Below are positions 22,931 through 34,134 of a DNA stretch of 64,000 nt, in pieces. How positions within the stretch are numbered: position 1 is the stretch's first letter; every line of letters begins with the position of its first letter. The notes beneath the pieces are model-generated. The model worked only from the letters and a program-made list of their open reading frames with translations, searched no databases and was not told the DNA's origin. The translations under genes were made by a program, and so were the position numbers. Origin of the DNA: Periplaneta americana. Its lineage: Eukaryota > Arthropoda > Insecta > Blattodea > Blattidae. The stretch covers positions 106,513,501 to 106,577,500 of the forward strand of contig NC_091117.1 in assembly GCF_040183065.1 (NCBI RefSeq), in the 5' to 3' direction.

Positions 22931-24010
22931 ACAGGGACATCATTTTATTTTTACTTCAATTTTTATTGTACCTGAGTTTTTTAATATACTTCACTCCCAC
23001 CCCTTCTACTAATGAAGTTCCAACTCCACACAGAGCCAAGACAGCAGATAGTAAGCAGTACTGAGTTACTGAGTATAGTACGTTCCAGAAATATGTTCGC
23101 GTTTTCCAGTGACGAAAGAGCTTTCAATATTGAACCATATTTTCGCACAGGTACTGTCCGTTTGCCTACGTCGCATCCCGATTTCCCCCACCTGCTTCTG
23201 CTCGCCCCTCTGTATAAGCTGGGCTGTCTTAACTCTTAATGAAAATATTAATTTCTCTTAGGAATGGGGCGTTTACGTAATACTATACAGCTGTTTAATT
23301 TAACTTAAATAAAAGGGCCTCGTTAAGTAATTAACTGTCACGTGATTTCCTCCCTTTCTACAATCATGCGGCATAACTACTTGGACGGACAGTAGATAGC
23401 ATGTCTGAGTAATTTTATATTTTCGGGTCGGGCAGAATTGAAGATTGAATTAACAGTACGTAGAGTAGGTATGGAATTATTTCAACATGAGTTACTAGTA
23501 CGAAGGACGAAACTGGCAATTGGAATTAGATGCAATAGTCTATAGTGCGATAATATGCACAAAAGAACTGAAGCCTGTATCGAAATGAACGGCCACCATT
23601 TTCAAAAATTGTATTTAAATATTCATATTATGATTATTTTTCAATTTAACTTCTTTCTCTGTATTGTACGCTAATGTGCTGTAGACAGTATAATATACAC
23701 CGCATAATGAATACGTTCGCATGGATAACTCACTTCGTGAGTAAAAACACTTATTCTTAATACAGTACTGTACTTTGATTAAAGAAAAACCTAATGAAAA
23801 TTATCAAACTCAAAATCGCGATATTTCCTAGTTTACGTAAATGGATGAACTACTTTTCTTCCTTCCTATAACTAGTAGAGTGATTTGTGCTTTACGCCAG
23901 TATCATCGAACTCCAGTCTTGGAGGGGGGAGCAAGCGGTGTTTCCGGTTCTCTAAAGGTATAGACAGGTTAATATTAAAAATGTTAGTAAAAATAAAATT
24001 ATGTCCCTGT
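22931..24010 (-). mobile_element. TIR element X, copy 2 (Helitron-free)
   Basis: Ends ACAGGGACATCATTTTATTT and AAAATTATGTCCCTGT are inverted repeats. The whole 1.08 kb aligns with the reverse complement of 13669-14209 plus 17591-18200. At 23481-23495 it reads TTTCAACATGAGTTACT, the uninterrupted Helitron target. It is non-coding. Confidence 0.85.
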
Positions 24011-25212
24011 ACTAGCCATATTTGATATTTTAACAATAAAATTTTGTTAAGATTTCAACCCAGGAAATTCTCGTGTTATCTTAACAAACACTTTTGTTCA
24101 TGGAACAGTTTTCTTGTTAAGTTTATTGTCAAATCAGTATACTGATTTGTTAAGTTTTAATATAATTATGTTGGTTAAACCGACCCTTCAGAGATTTAAC
24201 CACGCATAACAAAGAGTTTTAAAAGGAAATTTAAATGATTGGTAATGAGTTTCCTTTTATCCTTGTTTGGAGCTATATCTTCCCTGCTGTTTCGTATGTA
24301 GGTGTCAACACTGAAGATAGAAGGAATTCGCAAGAAAAAGTAGAAATAATTCTTTACGTGATAATTAATTTCCCTTATCAAAACACATTTCTGTGTATAC
24401 TGAGTTTTTTTCTCATTCGGTGGTTTAGCCTATGTAAGAAAATATAATGAAACAAGCATATGGCGATTTTTTTCACAGTACAATAATTATATTATATTTC
24501 ATGTGTATAATATTTGGATCAATTAATGACGATGATAATAATAATAATAATAATAATTATTATTATTATTATTAATTTATCCAGTTGTTTTACAACATTT
24601 ATGCCCGGTTTTTACAAGTAGGCCTATTGTTAGAACATTTAATGATTGTTAAACTCTAAACAATTTGTTAAACACCATTTTTTTCATGTCTTCGACATTA
24701 GGTTGGCTTAACAGATTTATTTCTTAACTTCATATGCAAGATTTTTGGCAGTTAACTCATTTCACAGATAGTTTAAATGACATCACAACTGTTCAAACAG
24801 AAGTCATGAAAGTAATATTTTGTCTCTCTCTCTCTTTAGAGAATATTTAACGTGACTAGTAGCACAACATTTAAAAGATACTTTGAAATTTTTTGTTAAT
24901 ATAAGGAAGATAATCTTTAAAAGTCAACTGATTGTCATATTGGTGCCTTTTCTGATCTATTATGTATTTAATATTTATAAAACTTGGGACCTGAACGTGG
25001 CATGGTAACTAGGAATACTAGACATGACACTCAATTTGTGATATGATATAGATTTTAAATATAAGTAGGCCTCAAAATTTTGCTCGAAATTGAACCCAGA
25101 CTTCAATATCCTACAAACAGAAATAGGTCACTTACCCCAAATCAACAGCTACTACGAGTATTAACTTAAGATTCTGCGCTGGTGGCTCTTTTCAAGTAAC
25201 TATAGACGATGC

Positions 25213-25285
<73 letters not shown>

Positions 25286-25343
25286 TTTCTAGTAATGTAT
25301 TTTACAGGTGTAGTATTAAAATGTGATTCTGATTACTAATAAC
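24011..25343. repeat. A+T-rich spacer with (AAT)n/(ATT)n tracts
   Basis: (AAT)n meets (ATT)n head-on at 24536-24574, a potential cruciform, and (ATT)n runs at 25213-25285. No gene was recognised. Confidence 0.6.
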
Positions 25344-25502
25344 ATAAGGTAAGTGTACCAAAGGCTGACACTTTAAGAAACAAATTATGAATTTTGCTTC
25401 ATTACAGGTAAGTTGTTATTTATATGAGTTGGTACAGGTATCAGAGGCAAGGTACTTATTTCTGTAAATTGGAGAATCACACAAACAAAGGCTATATGAC
25501 GA

Positions 25503-25505
<3 letters not shown>

Positions 25506-25543
<38 letters not shown>
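25506..25543. repeat. (TA)n microsatellite
   Basis: About 19 AT dinucleotides followed by a T run. Confidence 0.95.
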
Positions 25544-25550
<7 letters not shown>

Positions 25551-26099
25551 TTTCAAATAAGCATGTTACTTGCACCGATAGCTGACACGTCAAAAATCGC
25601 TTTGTCCCAAAGGCTGACACATACATGCTCCAAAAGCTGACACTTAACATAAAACTTTTTTGTATGAGTTAAATTAATTTATGACTGACAAATGAACATT
25701 TATATTAAACAGTACAGGGAAACAGTTAAGTTATAAGAACAATATTGAAAAAATGAAACTTAACTTTGAAATACTGTGTATCATATAATGTTTTAAATTC
25801 GTAATATAGTTCTTACTCTAACAAAATTACCAAACTTTGTGGTCAATTTAAGTTAATGTGACACGATGTTTTTCAATTTTTTTTCACTTGATATATTTGT
25901 TTCTCGTTGTCATATTTTGGAAGACTGACTTTTCCGAGGATATCTTTTGAGTTATACCATAGTTTGTCCTATATTCGTGGCCATTTCCATCCACTGCTAC
26001 TCATTAACACTGCTTTAGCATAAGCTGTGTTTTCGTTTGTATTTAATACAAAACCCGGAAGAATTATTCTTCGTATTGTACAATTACATAATCATTTAC

Positions 26100-26589
26100 T
26101 TTTACCATCATTGAAATAATGTTACGAAAGATAGTTGACTTCTCTACACCCCAGTCATCTCCTTCTTCGGGTTCTAGCAACACATCAATAGAAGAATGAG
26201 ATGATTCTTCAGAAGATGTCTCTTTCCTTCTTTATTTGGTAGCACCTTTTTCTGTTCCCTTGTCTCCTTGTTTTCTTCTCTTTTCTTTCGTATTTTTTCC
26301 TTTTATTTTTCTATACAATCCTCTTCTGTATTCTGTGCATGATATTTTTCCACTCATCAGTAGTCGCAACTAATATAACCTTCTCTTAATTCTTTTGTTA
26401 GGTGTGCTTGTTTTCTAATGCCTAACGTGTGCATTTTTTAAGGGAAAAGGAATTGTTTGACCATAACCACTTACTGTATATCCTTCTTGTTCTTTGTATC
26501 CTGAAAGATTATTTGAAATATTACTTGAGCCTGAGATAGGACTGCCAGAAGTGTGTCCTGAATTTTCATTCAAATAATCTAAAGTATTA
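26100..26589 (-). pseudogene. Remnant of a basic/acidic transposase tail in element Y
   Basis: On the minus strand, going left from the mariner, fragments read DYLNENSGHTSGSPISGSSN, KISCTEYRRGLYRKIKGKN, a KEKRRKQGDKGTEKG stretch and then KETSSEESSHSSIDVLLEPE. A Lys-rich segment followed by a Ser/Glu-rich acidic tail is typical of pogo/Tigger-type transposase C-termini. Stops interrupt it. The mariner at 26590 separates it from anything upstream. Homology was not provable by eye. Confidence 0.35.
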
Positions 26590-27825
26590 CGAGGGTCAAT
26601 CAAATGAAAACAAGAAATCGGCTGCCAACAATTAGGTTACGCGCCGTCATGGGGGAAAGTTTTGGAGTTGATACTACTGATTGAGAGCTGTATTGTCTGA
26701 GGTTGGCCAACCTGCATGCGCAGGGAGTGATGCGCGGCAGCAAGACGAAGATGACGTTCACAGTAACGAGAGCGTCCAAGTTCTCGCAGCATAGTGTGGT
26801 GCAGTTTCTAGCCGCCGAAGGCGTTTCACCAATTGAAATTCGTCGCCCTATGAAGAAGGTGTACGTGGACAAAGCGATACCAACAAGGGCGAACATCACT
26901 GGAGGACGACCCGCGCCTGGCCAGTCCCACACAGTCATCACGGAAGTAAATGTTGTTGCAGCAGACAATCTCGTCCGGGCAGATCGGAGGTGTACAGTGG
27001 ACGAAGCGGCTCAGAACCTGAATACCAGTAATGGATTTGCATACTCAAAAATCCACGACCGATTCAAATACCATAAACTGCGCGCAAAGTGGGTCCAAAA
27101 TGGCTCACAAATGAGCAGAAATAACATCGAATGGGACTGAGTTTGCAACATCTGATGCTTTATGAACAGGAGGTGGAGGCTTTCTTGGAACGTATTGTGA
27201 CCGTGGAATGTAACATGGTGCAACTACGAACCGCAGACACATCATGCAGTGGAAGCACGGCATATCATCACGCCTAAAAAATTCAGAAATTTCACAACAG
27301 CAGGCAAGGTGATGTTCATGCTGTTCTTTGACTCAGAGGGTCTATTACTCTGCCACTTCATGGAGAGAGGAGAATCTGTTACCTGCGCTCGATACTCCGA
27401 AATCCTCCGTACTGAATTGCGTCGTGCCGTCAAAAACAAGCGACCTAGACGTTTGCGTGAAGGTGTCATTTTGTTACACGACATTGCGCGACCACACACA
27501 ATTCGGCACACCATGGACACCATTCGAGACCTGCGCTGAGAGGTGCTAGAACACACCCCTTACAGCCCGCACTTGTCACCTTGCGTCTTCCTGATTTTCA
27601 GCAAGCTCAAAAGTGACCTGGAAGGGTGCCGGTTTGCTACTGTCGGTGACGTGATTGAGGCATTGCAGCAGTGGTGCCACCAGCAGCCAAAAAATACTTT
27701 TATAATCAAGGTATCACAGATCTGGTGAGCATGTGGGATAAGTGCCTAAACACTGGTGAAGATTATTTTGAGAAATAAAATTCCTCTGCGGAGAAAAACA
27801 TTTTTCATTTTCATTTTACTGACTT
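26590..27825 (+). pseudogene. Mariner element with dead transposase
   Basis: The left TIR CGAGGGTCAATCAAATGAAA follows TA. The right end (about 27800-27825) is a decayed mirror. The reading frame, broken at several points, gives SVVQFLAAEGVSPIEI, GGRPAPGQSHTVI, FMLFFDSEGLLLCHFMERG and VILLHDIARPHT, then YSPHLSPCVFLIFSKLKSDL. LLHD.ARPHT supplies the second catalytic Asp. The SPCDF motif that supplies the third reads SPCVF, so that residue is lost. A frameshift falls at the first-Asp site (VTVDETW expected, disrupted near 27200). At about 1.24 kb it is close to full mariner length. It is inserted in element Y. Confidence 0.85.
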
Positions 27826-28933
27826 TAGCCTGGGGTATCACTGTCATTATCATCTCTGTCCAGGCAATTCTTGCAGCTTCATCTTCAATAATTACTATCT
27901 ATCTTTCTCTTGAAGGACATGGTGGAGGCATAGTGAACCCTTAGCTAAATTAGGAATCTATAAGAAGAACAAAGTATTCTAATTAAACATTCCTTGCAAT
28001 TACCATAATAAAACGAAGTGATTTCAGTGAAAATAGAGATTTTTTAACTTCAACATGAACAAGAAAAGGTATTATTTTTAATAGCACTGAATCTCACGTG
28101 ACAAAAATATTCATATGACAGGAACAAAATTAATGAAAACCACAATTATTAAAATTTTAATATGAAACACCGGTATAGATACAAAAAAAATTAAATGTAT
28201 TTTAATGAATATGATAAAAGTTTAAGGACTTCAGGCAGAAGAATACAAGGAAAGAATTTGTTGGAACAGGCGATTTAAAATTATTACTTGCGTGACAAAA
28301 AATTCTGTCAGCCTTAGGAACAAAATTTTTGAAACTGCTCTCATAGTTGACACACCCTGTCAGCTTATGGTACAGAACTTCCTATTGCCAGTAGATTTAA
28401 ATACCAGGTTCTTGTAACGTTTCTGGAATAATATGAACAAACAACTCATTTAAATGTGACTTTTCTTTATTTCACCAAAGCCTAACACATTGTGTCAGAC
28501 ACTGGAACATCTTTAAAATTAAGAGTACCAATGGCTGACACCACTGTGACGGGTTATTCTAACTTCGTTTTCAAACAAACCATGTTCTTACTATCTTCTG
28601 CATACAATTTTACATATTTAATATTAATAACAACTTAAAATTCCACATAAAATTGACATTATGATTAAAATAATTATATGTGCACGCTTACCGTTTTGCT
28701 TAACAATAATGGCTATTCCATGCAAAATGGTACAACAGTCTACTTTATGCAGCATCCATCTTGTTGAATTCAGGTGTATTTCCAGGAGAATACTGTGCGA
28801 TGTTGCCAAGATAATAGGAAGTTAGAACAACTTGAGAAATTCTGTTTCTGACTACAAGTAATCTTATTACGACACGTTAAAACTGAAAGTGTCAGGCTTT
28901 GGGTCAGTGTCAGCTTTCGGTGCAGTTACCTTA

Positions 28934-29333
28934 GTAATTTAAATTTTACACAGTGTCGCGCTGTGAACAGCACCACATGCTGCTTGCTGATGCTTGTCGT
29001 CAATACACCGAAGAAACATCAGAAACGAGGTTGGAAGCTACTCACTGAGTTACATACCCTGAAAGATTTAAATAGAAGGAAAGCATTATGTTTCTGTATA
29101 GGTCTTTCTGCCTTTTTCTTCCCAGCAGCTAATCGGAAGCTAACATCTCACATCGATCCCCGCATTCAAATTCATCCCGAGTCAAACATTATAAACACAA
29201 ATAGAATAAACACAAAATACCGAAACATAAAAAAGCGAATAATAATTCATTCATCAGTATACACACAACAATCTTTCTTTTAAAACTGAAAAGGGAAGCA
29301 ATGCCTCCACCATGCCCATTGACGCTACGCCCC
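28934..29333 (-). mobile_element. Possible terminal fragment of a hAT element
   Basis: Read on the minus strand from about 29333 the sequence begins TAGGGGCGTAGCGTCAATGG and continues GCATGGTGGAGGCATTGCTT. This resembles the GGGGCG start of the ZMYM-type hAT near 60976. No coding region or opposite end was found, and the 106-codon plus-strand ORF has no motif. Confidence 0.3.
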
Positions 29334-29579
29334 TACAGTGAAAACCTCTGTTTCCGCGAAAATATAGAAAATTGACTTTTGCAGCATCACAATATTTTCT
29401 CCACTGAGGAAAAATAAATTACTATAATAGTACATTCAAAATGGAAAGCATTTCTTTTCTTTCTTTCTTTTTTTCTTTCTTTCTTTATTTATTTAGTTTC
29501 TTTTCTTTTTATATTTTTTGAAAATGAACAGAACCTAGAAAGACATACATAAATAAAAAAAATGTTATCAAATCAGAAT
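29334..29579. repeat. Spacer with (TTTC)n tract
   Basis: CTTT/TTTC-rich sequence at about 29446-29510, and no other feature. Confidence 0.6.
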
Positions 29580-29792
29580 TTTGAGGACTGTAATTAATCA
29601 CGATGTGTTAAAGTCTTTTTATTTTGCACAAGTTGAGTCAACACTTTCATATGACATTTGTTTTTGGGGATCTGGAACCATGTTGAATGACACTTTTATG
29701 GTTCAAAAGCGAATTGTCAGGTGCATAGCGGGTGTTGATAGTAGAACCTCCTTTAGGGAATATTTTTTACAGTATAATATTCTCACTGTTTA

Positions 29793-29794
<2 letters not shown>

Positions 29795-29831
<37 letters not shown>
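29795..29831. repeat. (TA)n microsatellite inside LINE coding sequence
   Basis: About 18 TA units translate as a Tyr-Ile run inside the LINE fragment. Confidence 0.95.
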
Positions 29832-29834
<3 letters not shown>

Positions 29835-30009
29835 CATATATAATGTATTGCAATTAATTTATTCAAATCTTTCTGATTTTCACCAAAATAGTGACTTTCA
29901 TACTTATGATACTCGTAACAAAAATAGTTTAAGTATTCCAGTACACCATCTTACAAATATTAGCAGAACTTATATGGTCTCTGGTATTAAAATTTACAAT
30001 AGCTTGCCT

Positions 30010-30113
30010 GAGGATATCAAGTGCTTTAGGCAGCGCTTCATGGAGCCCGTTTCTTTCTATCGAGGATATCAAGTGCTTTAGGCAGCGCTTCATGGAGCCC
30101 GTTTCTTTCTATC
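30010..30113. repeat. 52-bp exact tandem duplication
   Basis: GAGGATATCAAGTGCTTTAG through TTTCTTTCTATC occurs twice back to back with no differences. It is probably recent. Confidence 0.95.
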
Positions 30114-30579
30114 TTCTTTTTTACTTAGCTGCAGCGTTGAACGTTTACCTCACATGTTAATTTATTAGCTGTTAGTATTATAAATTATTTTACCAATTTT
30201 ATTTCATCTGTCATATATAAAAACAGTGAAGATTAAATAGGCCTTTCATATAAAATAACTCCGCAAATACATGTAGTTGTAATCACGCAAATAAAATTTG
30301 CAACCGCCATTTTGCAATGAAGAGAAGGACTTTTTTTCTCGTCAATTGGCAAAGCGAAAGCGCTTTACTACAAAGCTTGTAAAACACTCACTCTATCTAA
30401 ATTTTAAACCTGCCGCCACAAATTTGTACTCCGTACTGTATTCGAATCAACCTAGTAATAACGCCACAGTAACTGCTCCGAACCGAACCGCTCAGTCCCC
30501 AGCCCTATGTTAGATGTTATGACTGCGCGGCCTGACCTGTGCGACCCAGCCCGCCAACAGTGATGAGTAACTCGCTCTT
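30114..30579. other. Spacer, nothing recognised
   Basis: The 71-codon ORF at 30298 lacks motifs. The sequence at 30480-30570 is C+G-richer. Confidence 0.35.
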
Positions 30580-30727
30580 AGGGCCCTTACACACTAGCGA
30601 CTTTTAGCCGCCAAGGTCGACTGCATAACCAGCGGTTTGTCGCGGGTCGGTAATGCAGCCGCTGTCATGCAGTCGGTCCCCGCGACCGGCGGCAGCGTTT
30701 TCTGCTTACAAACGGACGACTTAGCTG

Positions 30728-31925
30728 GATATAATTAATATCTTTTCTCATATTTAACAGATTATCGTGTAACTCTGTGTAATAGTTACAAGTAGTAATT
30801 TTTTATACAAATTCTGATTACGTTTGTATAAACGAAACTATCCACAATAAGGAGTGCGTTTAGAGAAAATTAATAACTTTTCTCCTATTTAACAGATATT
30901 TATGAAACTTTATACAGCAGTTACACGTAGTAGATTTGTTTTATATACGAACTTTGATAACGTTTTTATAAGGTAAACTACTCTTATTCGGTGCATATAG
31001 AGACAATTAATAACTTTTCTCCTTTGTAATAGATTTTCATAAAACTTTGTGCAATACTTTCGGGTAGTATATTTGTTTTGTATACAAACTCTGATTACGT
31101 TGGTACAAGGGGAACTACTCCTTACAGAGAGTGTATTTAGAGAAAAATTAATAACTTTTCTCCTATTTAACAGATTTTTATGAAACTTTGTGCAATAGTT
31201 TCGGGTAGTATATTTGTTTTGTGTACAAACTGATTACGTTGGTACAAGGGAAACTAACCCTTACAGGGGGTGTACTTAGAGAAAAATTAATAACTTTTCT
31301 TCTAACCGATTTTCATGAAATGTTATCAGTAGTTATAGGTTGTATATTTGTTTTGTATACAAACTCCGATTACGTTTGTATAAAGTAAACTACCCCTATA
31401 TGGGCTGAATTTAGAGAAAAATTAACAACCATTATTAACTTTTCTCCTATTTAACAGATTTTAATGAAACTTTGTACAGTAGGTACAGGTAGGCTAATAT
31501 GATTTGTATAGCAACTCTTGTTACGTTTCAGGGAAACTACCCCTTAGGCTATAAGGGGTGCATTTAGAGGAAATTAATAACTTTTCTCCTATCTAACAAA
31601 TTTTCATTAAACTTTACACAGTAGTTATAGGCAGTATATCTGTTTTGTAAATAATCTCTCATTATACTTGTTTAAAAGAAACTGTCCCATTGTATGAGTG
31701 AATTTAGATAAAATTAGTACCTTTTCTCATATGAAACAGATTTTCATCAAAATTGTACCTAGTTAATGATAACATATTTGTTTTGTATACAAGCTCTAAT
31801 TATATGTGTGTAAAGGAAACTACTCCATTATAGGGGTGAGTTTAGACAAATTCAACAAGTTTCCTTCTATCTATCAGATTATGATCAAACTTTGTACAGT
31901 AGTTAGAGGTAAAATGTTTTTTTGT
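30728..31925. repeat. Tandem satellite, about 140-bp monomer, about 8.5 copies
   Basis: The word TTAATAACTTTTCTCCTATT and its variants start at about 30736, 30871, 31009, 31149, 31289, 31433, 31574, 31714 and 31853. Each is followed by AACAGATTTT.ATGAAACTTT and then a GATTACGTT.GTA word. Monomers differ by roughly 10-25 percent by eye, so the array is old. Confidence 0.9.
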
Positions 31926-32124
31926 AACAAGAGACAAAGCTTTCTCAGAAGTGAGTGCAATAGGCTTTATGACAGCTGACATGTACGCTCTCTTTATTTT
32001 GTGGCACGTTTCGGTGTAGCAATTGTAATTTCCTTGACAAAAATTAGTAGCATCTTTCTTTCCCTGTTTGTCAAGCTTATCTGTGTAAGAAAGAGAAGTT
32101 ACTCCTTTTTTGAGACTGCAGTGT

Positions 32125-32375
32125 GTGTGGTAATTTAGCGACGCTGTATCAACCATTAGGTAATTTGGCGTTGCTGGGATTGGTGATAGCGAGATGTTAT
32201 TTGACGAGGTGAGATCGAGGATTCGCCATATATTACCTGACATTCGTCTTACGGTTGAGAAAAACCTCGGAAAAGAACCAACCAGGTAATCAGTCCAGTT
32301 AATCGGGAATCGAACCCACGCCCGAGTGCAACTCGGATCGACAGGCGAGCACCTTAGCCGACTGACGCCTGTAGT
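32125..32375 (-). mobile_element. tRNA-derived SINE (same family as 58498-58752)
   Basis: Minus-strand reading from 32372 gives CGTCAGTCGGCTAAGGTGCT, then a B-box region GGGTTCGATTCCCG, then GATTACCTGGTTGG and a tail TTGATACAGCGTCGCTAAAT. All of these occur in the plus-strand copy at 58498-58752. It is nested in the Harbinger-derived element. Confidence 0.85.
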
Positions 32376-32405
32376 ATGTTCCTAGCTTTCCTTCTCTCAA
32401 ACCTT

Positions 32406-32640
32406 TCAGAAGATTCAGAAAAAAGTTCCTAGATCTGCACCGTCTGTCACATTTTCCAACAGATGATCGAATGACAGTCTGAAGTAGTGAAGGAAATTAT
32501 CTTCATGGGCTCGAAGCTAATGAAAAAGGCAGTGAAATTGGTCATACTGCGCTCATTGAATGAGAATCCGATGTATCCAACATTTTCTATGCTAAACACG
32601 TCTTTTTCTGGTACGGAGAAGAAATAATAAAAGTAGTTCT
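32406..32640 (-). pseudogene. Harbinger nuclease N-terminal remnant
   Basis: One minus-strand frame with a few internal stops reads RTRKRRV, CWIHRILIQ, AQYDQFHCLFH and LRAHEDNFLHYFRLSFDHLL followed by ENV. In PIF/Harbinger nucleases the N-terminal part runs ..RRRW.WVHP....R...GEFH.L..ELR..E..FF.YFRMS...FD.LL. The match in order and spacing is good, and it agrees with the TIR type. The DDE catalytic part is not present. Confidence 0.6.
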
Positions 32641-32855
32641 TCCTTGACGTAGATTATTATAATGAGAGTGAAAAATGACACACCTTTTGCAGTTCGACTG
32701 CCGCTGGAACAGACGACACATAACGCCCGTATCGACTGCAGAGTCGCTCATGTCGACTGCTTCTGCCGTCGAAGAACCGCTCATGTCGGCGGCAGACCGA
32801 CTGCTTTTTGCAGTCGACCTTGGCGGCTAAAAGTCGCTCGTGTGTAAGGGCCCTT

Positions 32856-33611
32856 CCAAAATAACAGTTTCAAAGAAACAGTTTCATAAGAATATGTTTA
32901 CAACATAAGTGCCAACTGTTCCAAGTGTTCCAACTGTTTCAACTTCTCATCTGCTTCGGGGACATGTTTCAAAGCCCTTGAATCGTCTTTAAATCAGCTG
33001 TTCAGTGTACCTATTATGACAACGAAAGTCATTTTTCGTAAGTTACTATTAAGGATATAGTAAATAACTACAATTCAAAATGAATCGATTTTAGTAAAAA
33101 TAATGCATATAACCCTAGGAGAGTTTAATAACGATGACACTAGCCGATGATACTTTTCGCGATATATTAATAATTAACACTATGTTAGGGCACCATGAAC
33201 ATATTTTCTATCAATGGACAGCTAATACCTAATTAATATAAACTTATTAGAGAATTTGATTCGTACTATTAAATTGCGCGATCCTACATAGGCTACTGTT
33301 GGCACGAAGGCCGTGCGGAACATGGATAATAGGCCTATTATAATTTACTTTCGATTGGAGGTCATTGATAACACTACACGTAGCCTTTGCAGAGAGCAAA
33401 GAAGAGGAAAACTGTTTAGAAATTGAACTGTTTATTTCTTCGAACCATGTGGAACGTTGGAGTGATCACTGGAGCAGTGTAACACTCTTTGGAACAGTTG
33501 GAACAGGTTATATCACGAAACTCTTTCGTATCGAAAGAGTTACAAAACAGTTTCAATTGTGAAACAGTTTCAAAAAAACTGTTCCAGCTTTTTTTACCCA
33601 TCTCTATCATC
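32856..33611. mobile_element. Possible hAT-like non-autonomous element with repeated GAAACTGTTTC words
   Basis: AACAGTTTCAAAGAAACAGT at about 32865 and a cluster of AACAGTTTC/GGAACAGTT words at 33405-33590 flank a non-coding interior. The right end reads ACCCATCTCTA, and its reverse complement TAGAGATGGGT looks like a hAT-type terminus. The left terminus was not found, so the element may be truncated by the Harbinger-derived element. Confidence 0.35.
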
Positions 33612-34134
33612 GCGCTTCCTTCGCCACCGCGCAGGTCACGAATAACGTCATTGTGATGTGTTACTTTACCTATGTGTCTTAAATTCAATCTAAATCAAAT
33701 AGCATTTGTTATTTATTTGTTTATCGCTTCATTAACTCCAAGTGATGCATTTGGGTAGGCCAGCTGGTACCATGTAACATTACGATTCCAGGTTCCTTGG
33801 CTCAAATAAAGGTGAAGGCGACAGTTTTTAAAACGCGATAATACCCAAAGTACGGCTTGCACCAGGAATAAAGCTAAGGTGTCCCTGTAGTCAGTTTACA
33901 GCGCGTACGAGAACCCTGTCTCTGCTAGAAGGTTAAGAGAAATTTTTTTCGCAATTTGTTGCCCATGTTCGATTTATAAATTTTAAACATATTCGCCACA
34001 GTTTTCATTTGCAAATTTTGACGTAAAACAGCGTCTTTCTCCTCGTCTTTCTCCTCACTAGGTATAGGACGGTAACACGAGAATTGACCTTCGTATAAAA
34101 TGCAATCCCATCACATGCTCTTTTAGTATTCCTC
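33612..34134. other. Spacer, nothing recognised
   Basis: No ORF with a motif and no repeat end were seen. Confidence 0.35.

Larger units (their letters stand above)
25344..28933 (-). mobile_element. Pogo-like DNA transposon Y with repeated subterminal words
   Basis: The left end AAGGTAAGTGTACCAAAGGC is mirrored by the right end (reverse complement AAGGTAACTGCACCGAAAGC). The word GGCTGACAC or a close variant recurs near the left end (25364, 25580, 25614, 25638) and, in both orientations, near the right end (about 28308, 28350, 28490, 28535, 28890, 28907). The interior holds a mariner and traces of a minus-strand, Lys- and Ser/Glu-rich protein tail. Element Z at 38160-43445 has the same plan and the same AAGGTAAGT start with pogo-like coding remnants. 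The superfamily call for Y comes mainly from that parallel. Confidence 0.65.
29580..30113 (+). pseudogene. LINE ORF2 C-terminal fragment (Jockey/CR1-like)
   Basis: The frame gives VESTLSYDICFWGSGTMLND, then VQKRIVRCIAGVDSRTSFRE, YSNLSDFHQNSDFHTYDTRN and VSGIKIYNSLPEDIKCFRQR. The order LSYGI.FWG, .QKR.VR.I.G...R.SCR, H.YDTRN and .KLYN.LP is the C-terminus of Jockey/CR1-type reverse transcriptases. A (TA)n tract at 29795-29831 has expanded within the coding part between FLQYNILTVY and NVLQLIYS and kept the frame open. Two tandem copies of a 52-bp segment (30010-30061 and 30062-30113) end it. Catalytic YADD motifs are upstream and missing. Confidence 0.8.
30580..32855 (-). mobile_element. PIF/Harbinger-derived element carrying a satellite array
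   Basis: The left end GGGCCCTTACACACTAGCGA and the reverse complement of the right end (GGGCCCTTACACACGAGCGA) match for more than 40 bases, through CTTTTAGCCGCCAAGGTCGA. Flanking trinucleotides are TTA and TTC, close to the TTA-type 3-bp duplication of Harbinger elements. A minus-strand remnant at 32406-32640 resembles the Harbinger nuclease N-terminus. In place of the rest of the transposase there is an array of about 140-bp repeats (30728-31925) and a SINE. Confidence 0.75.

Noticed and set aside
13669-24010. Large inverted repeat as a segmental inverted duplication
   Set aside because: Homology stops at the element X inverted termini, and the interior and outer flanks do not match, so these are two separate insertions.
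26600-26968. 122-codon minus-strand ORF
   Set aside because: It is the antisense shadow of the mariner transposase frame, which has the recognisable motifs.
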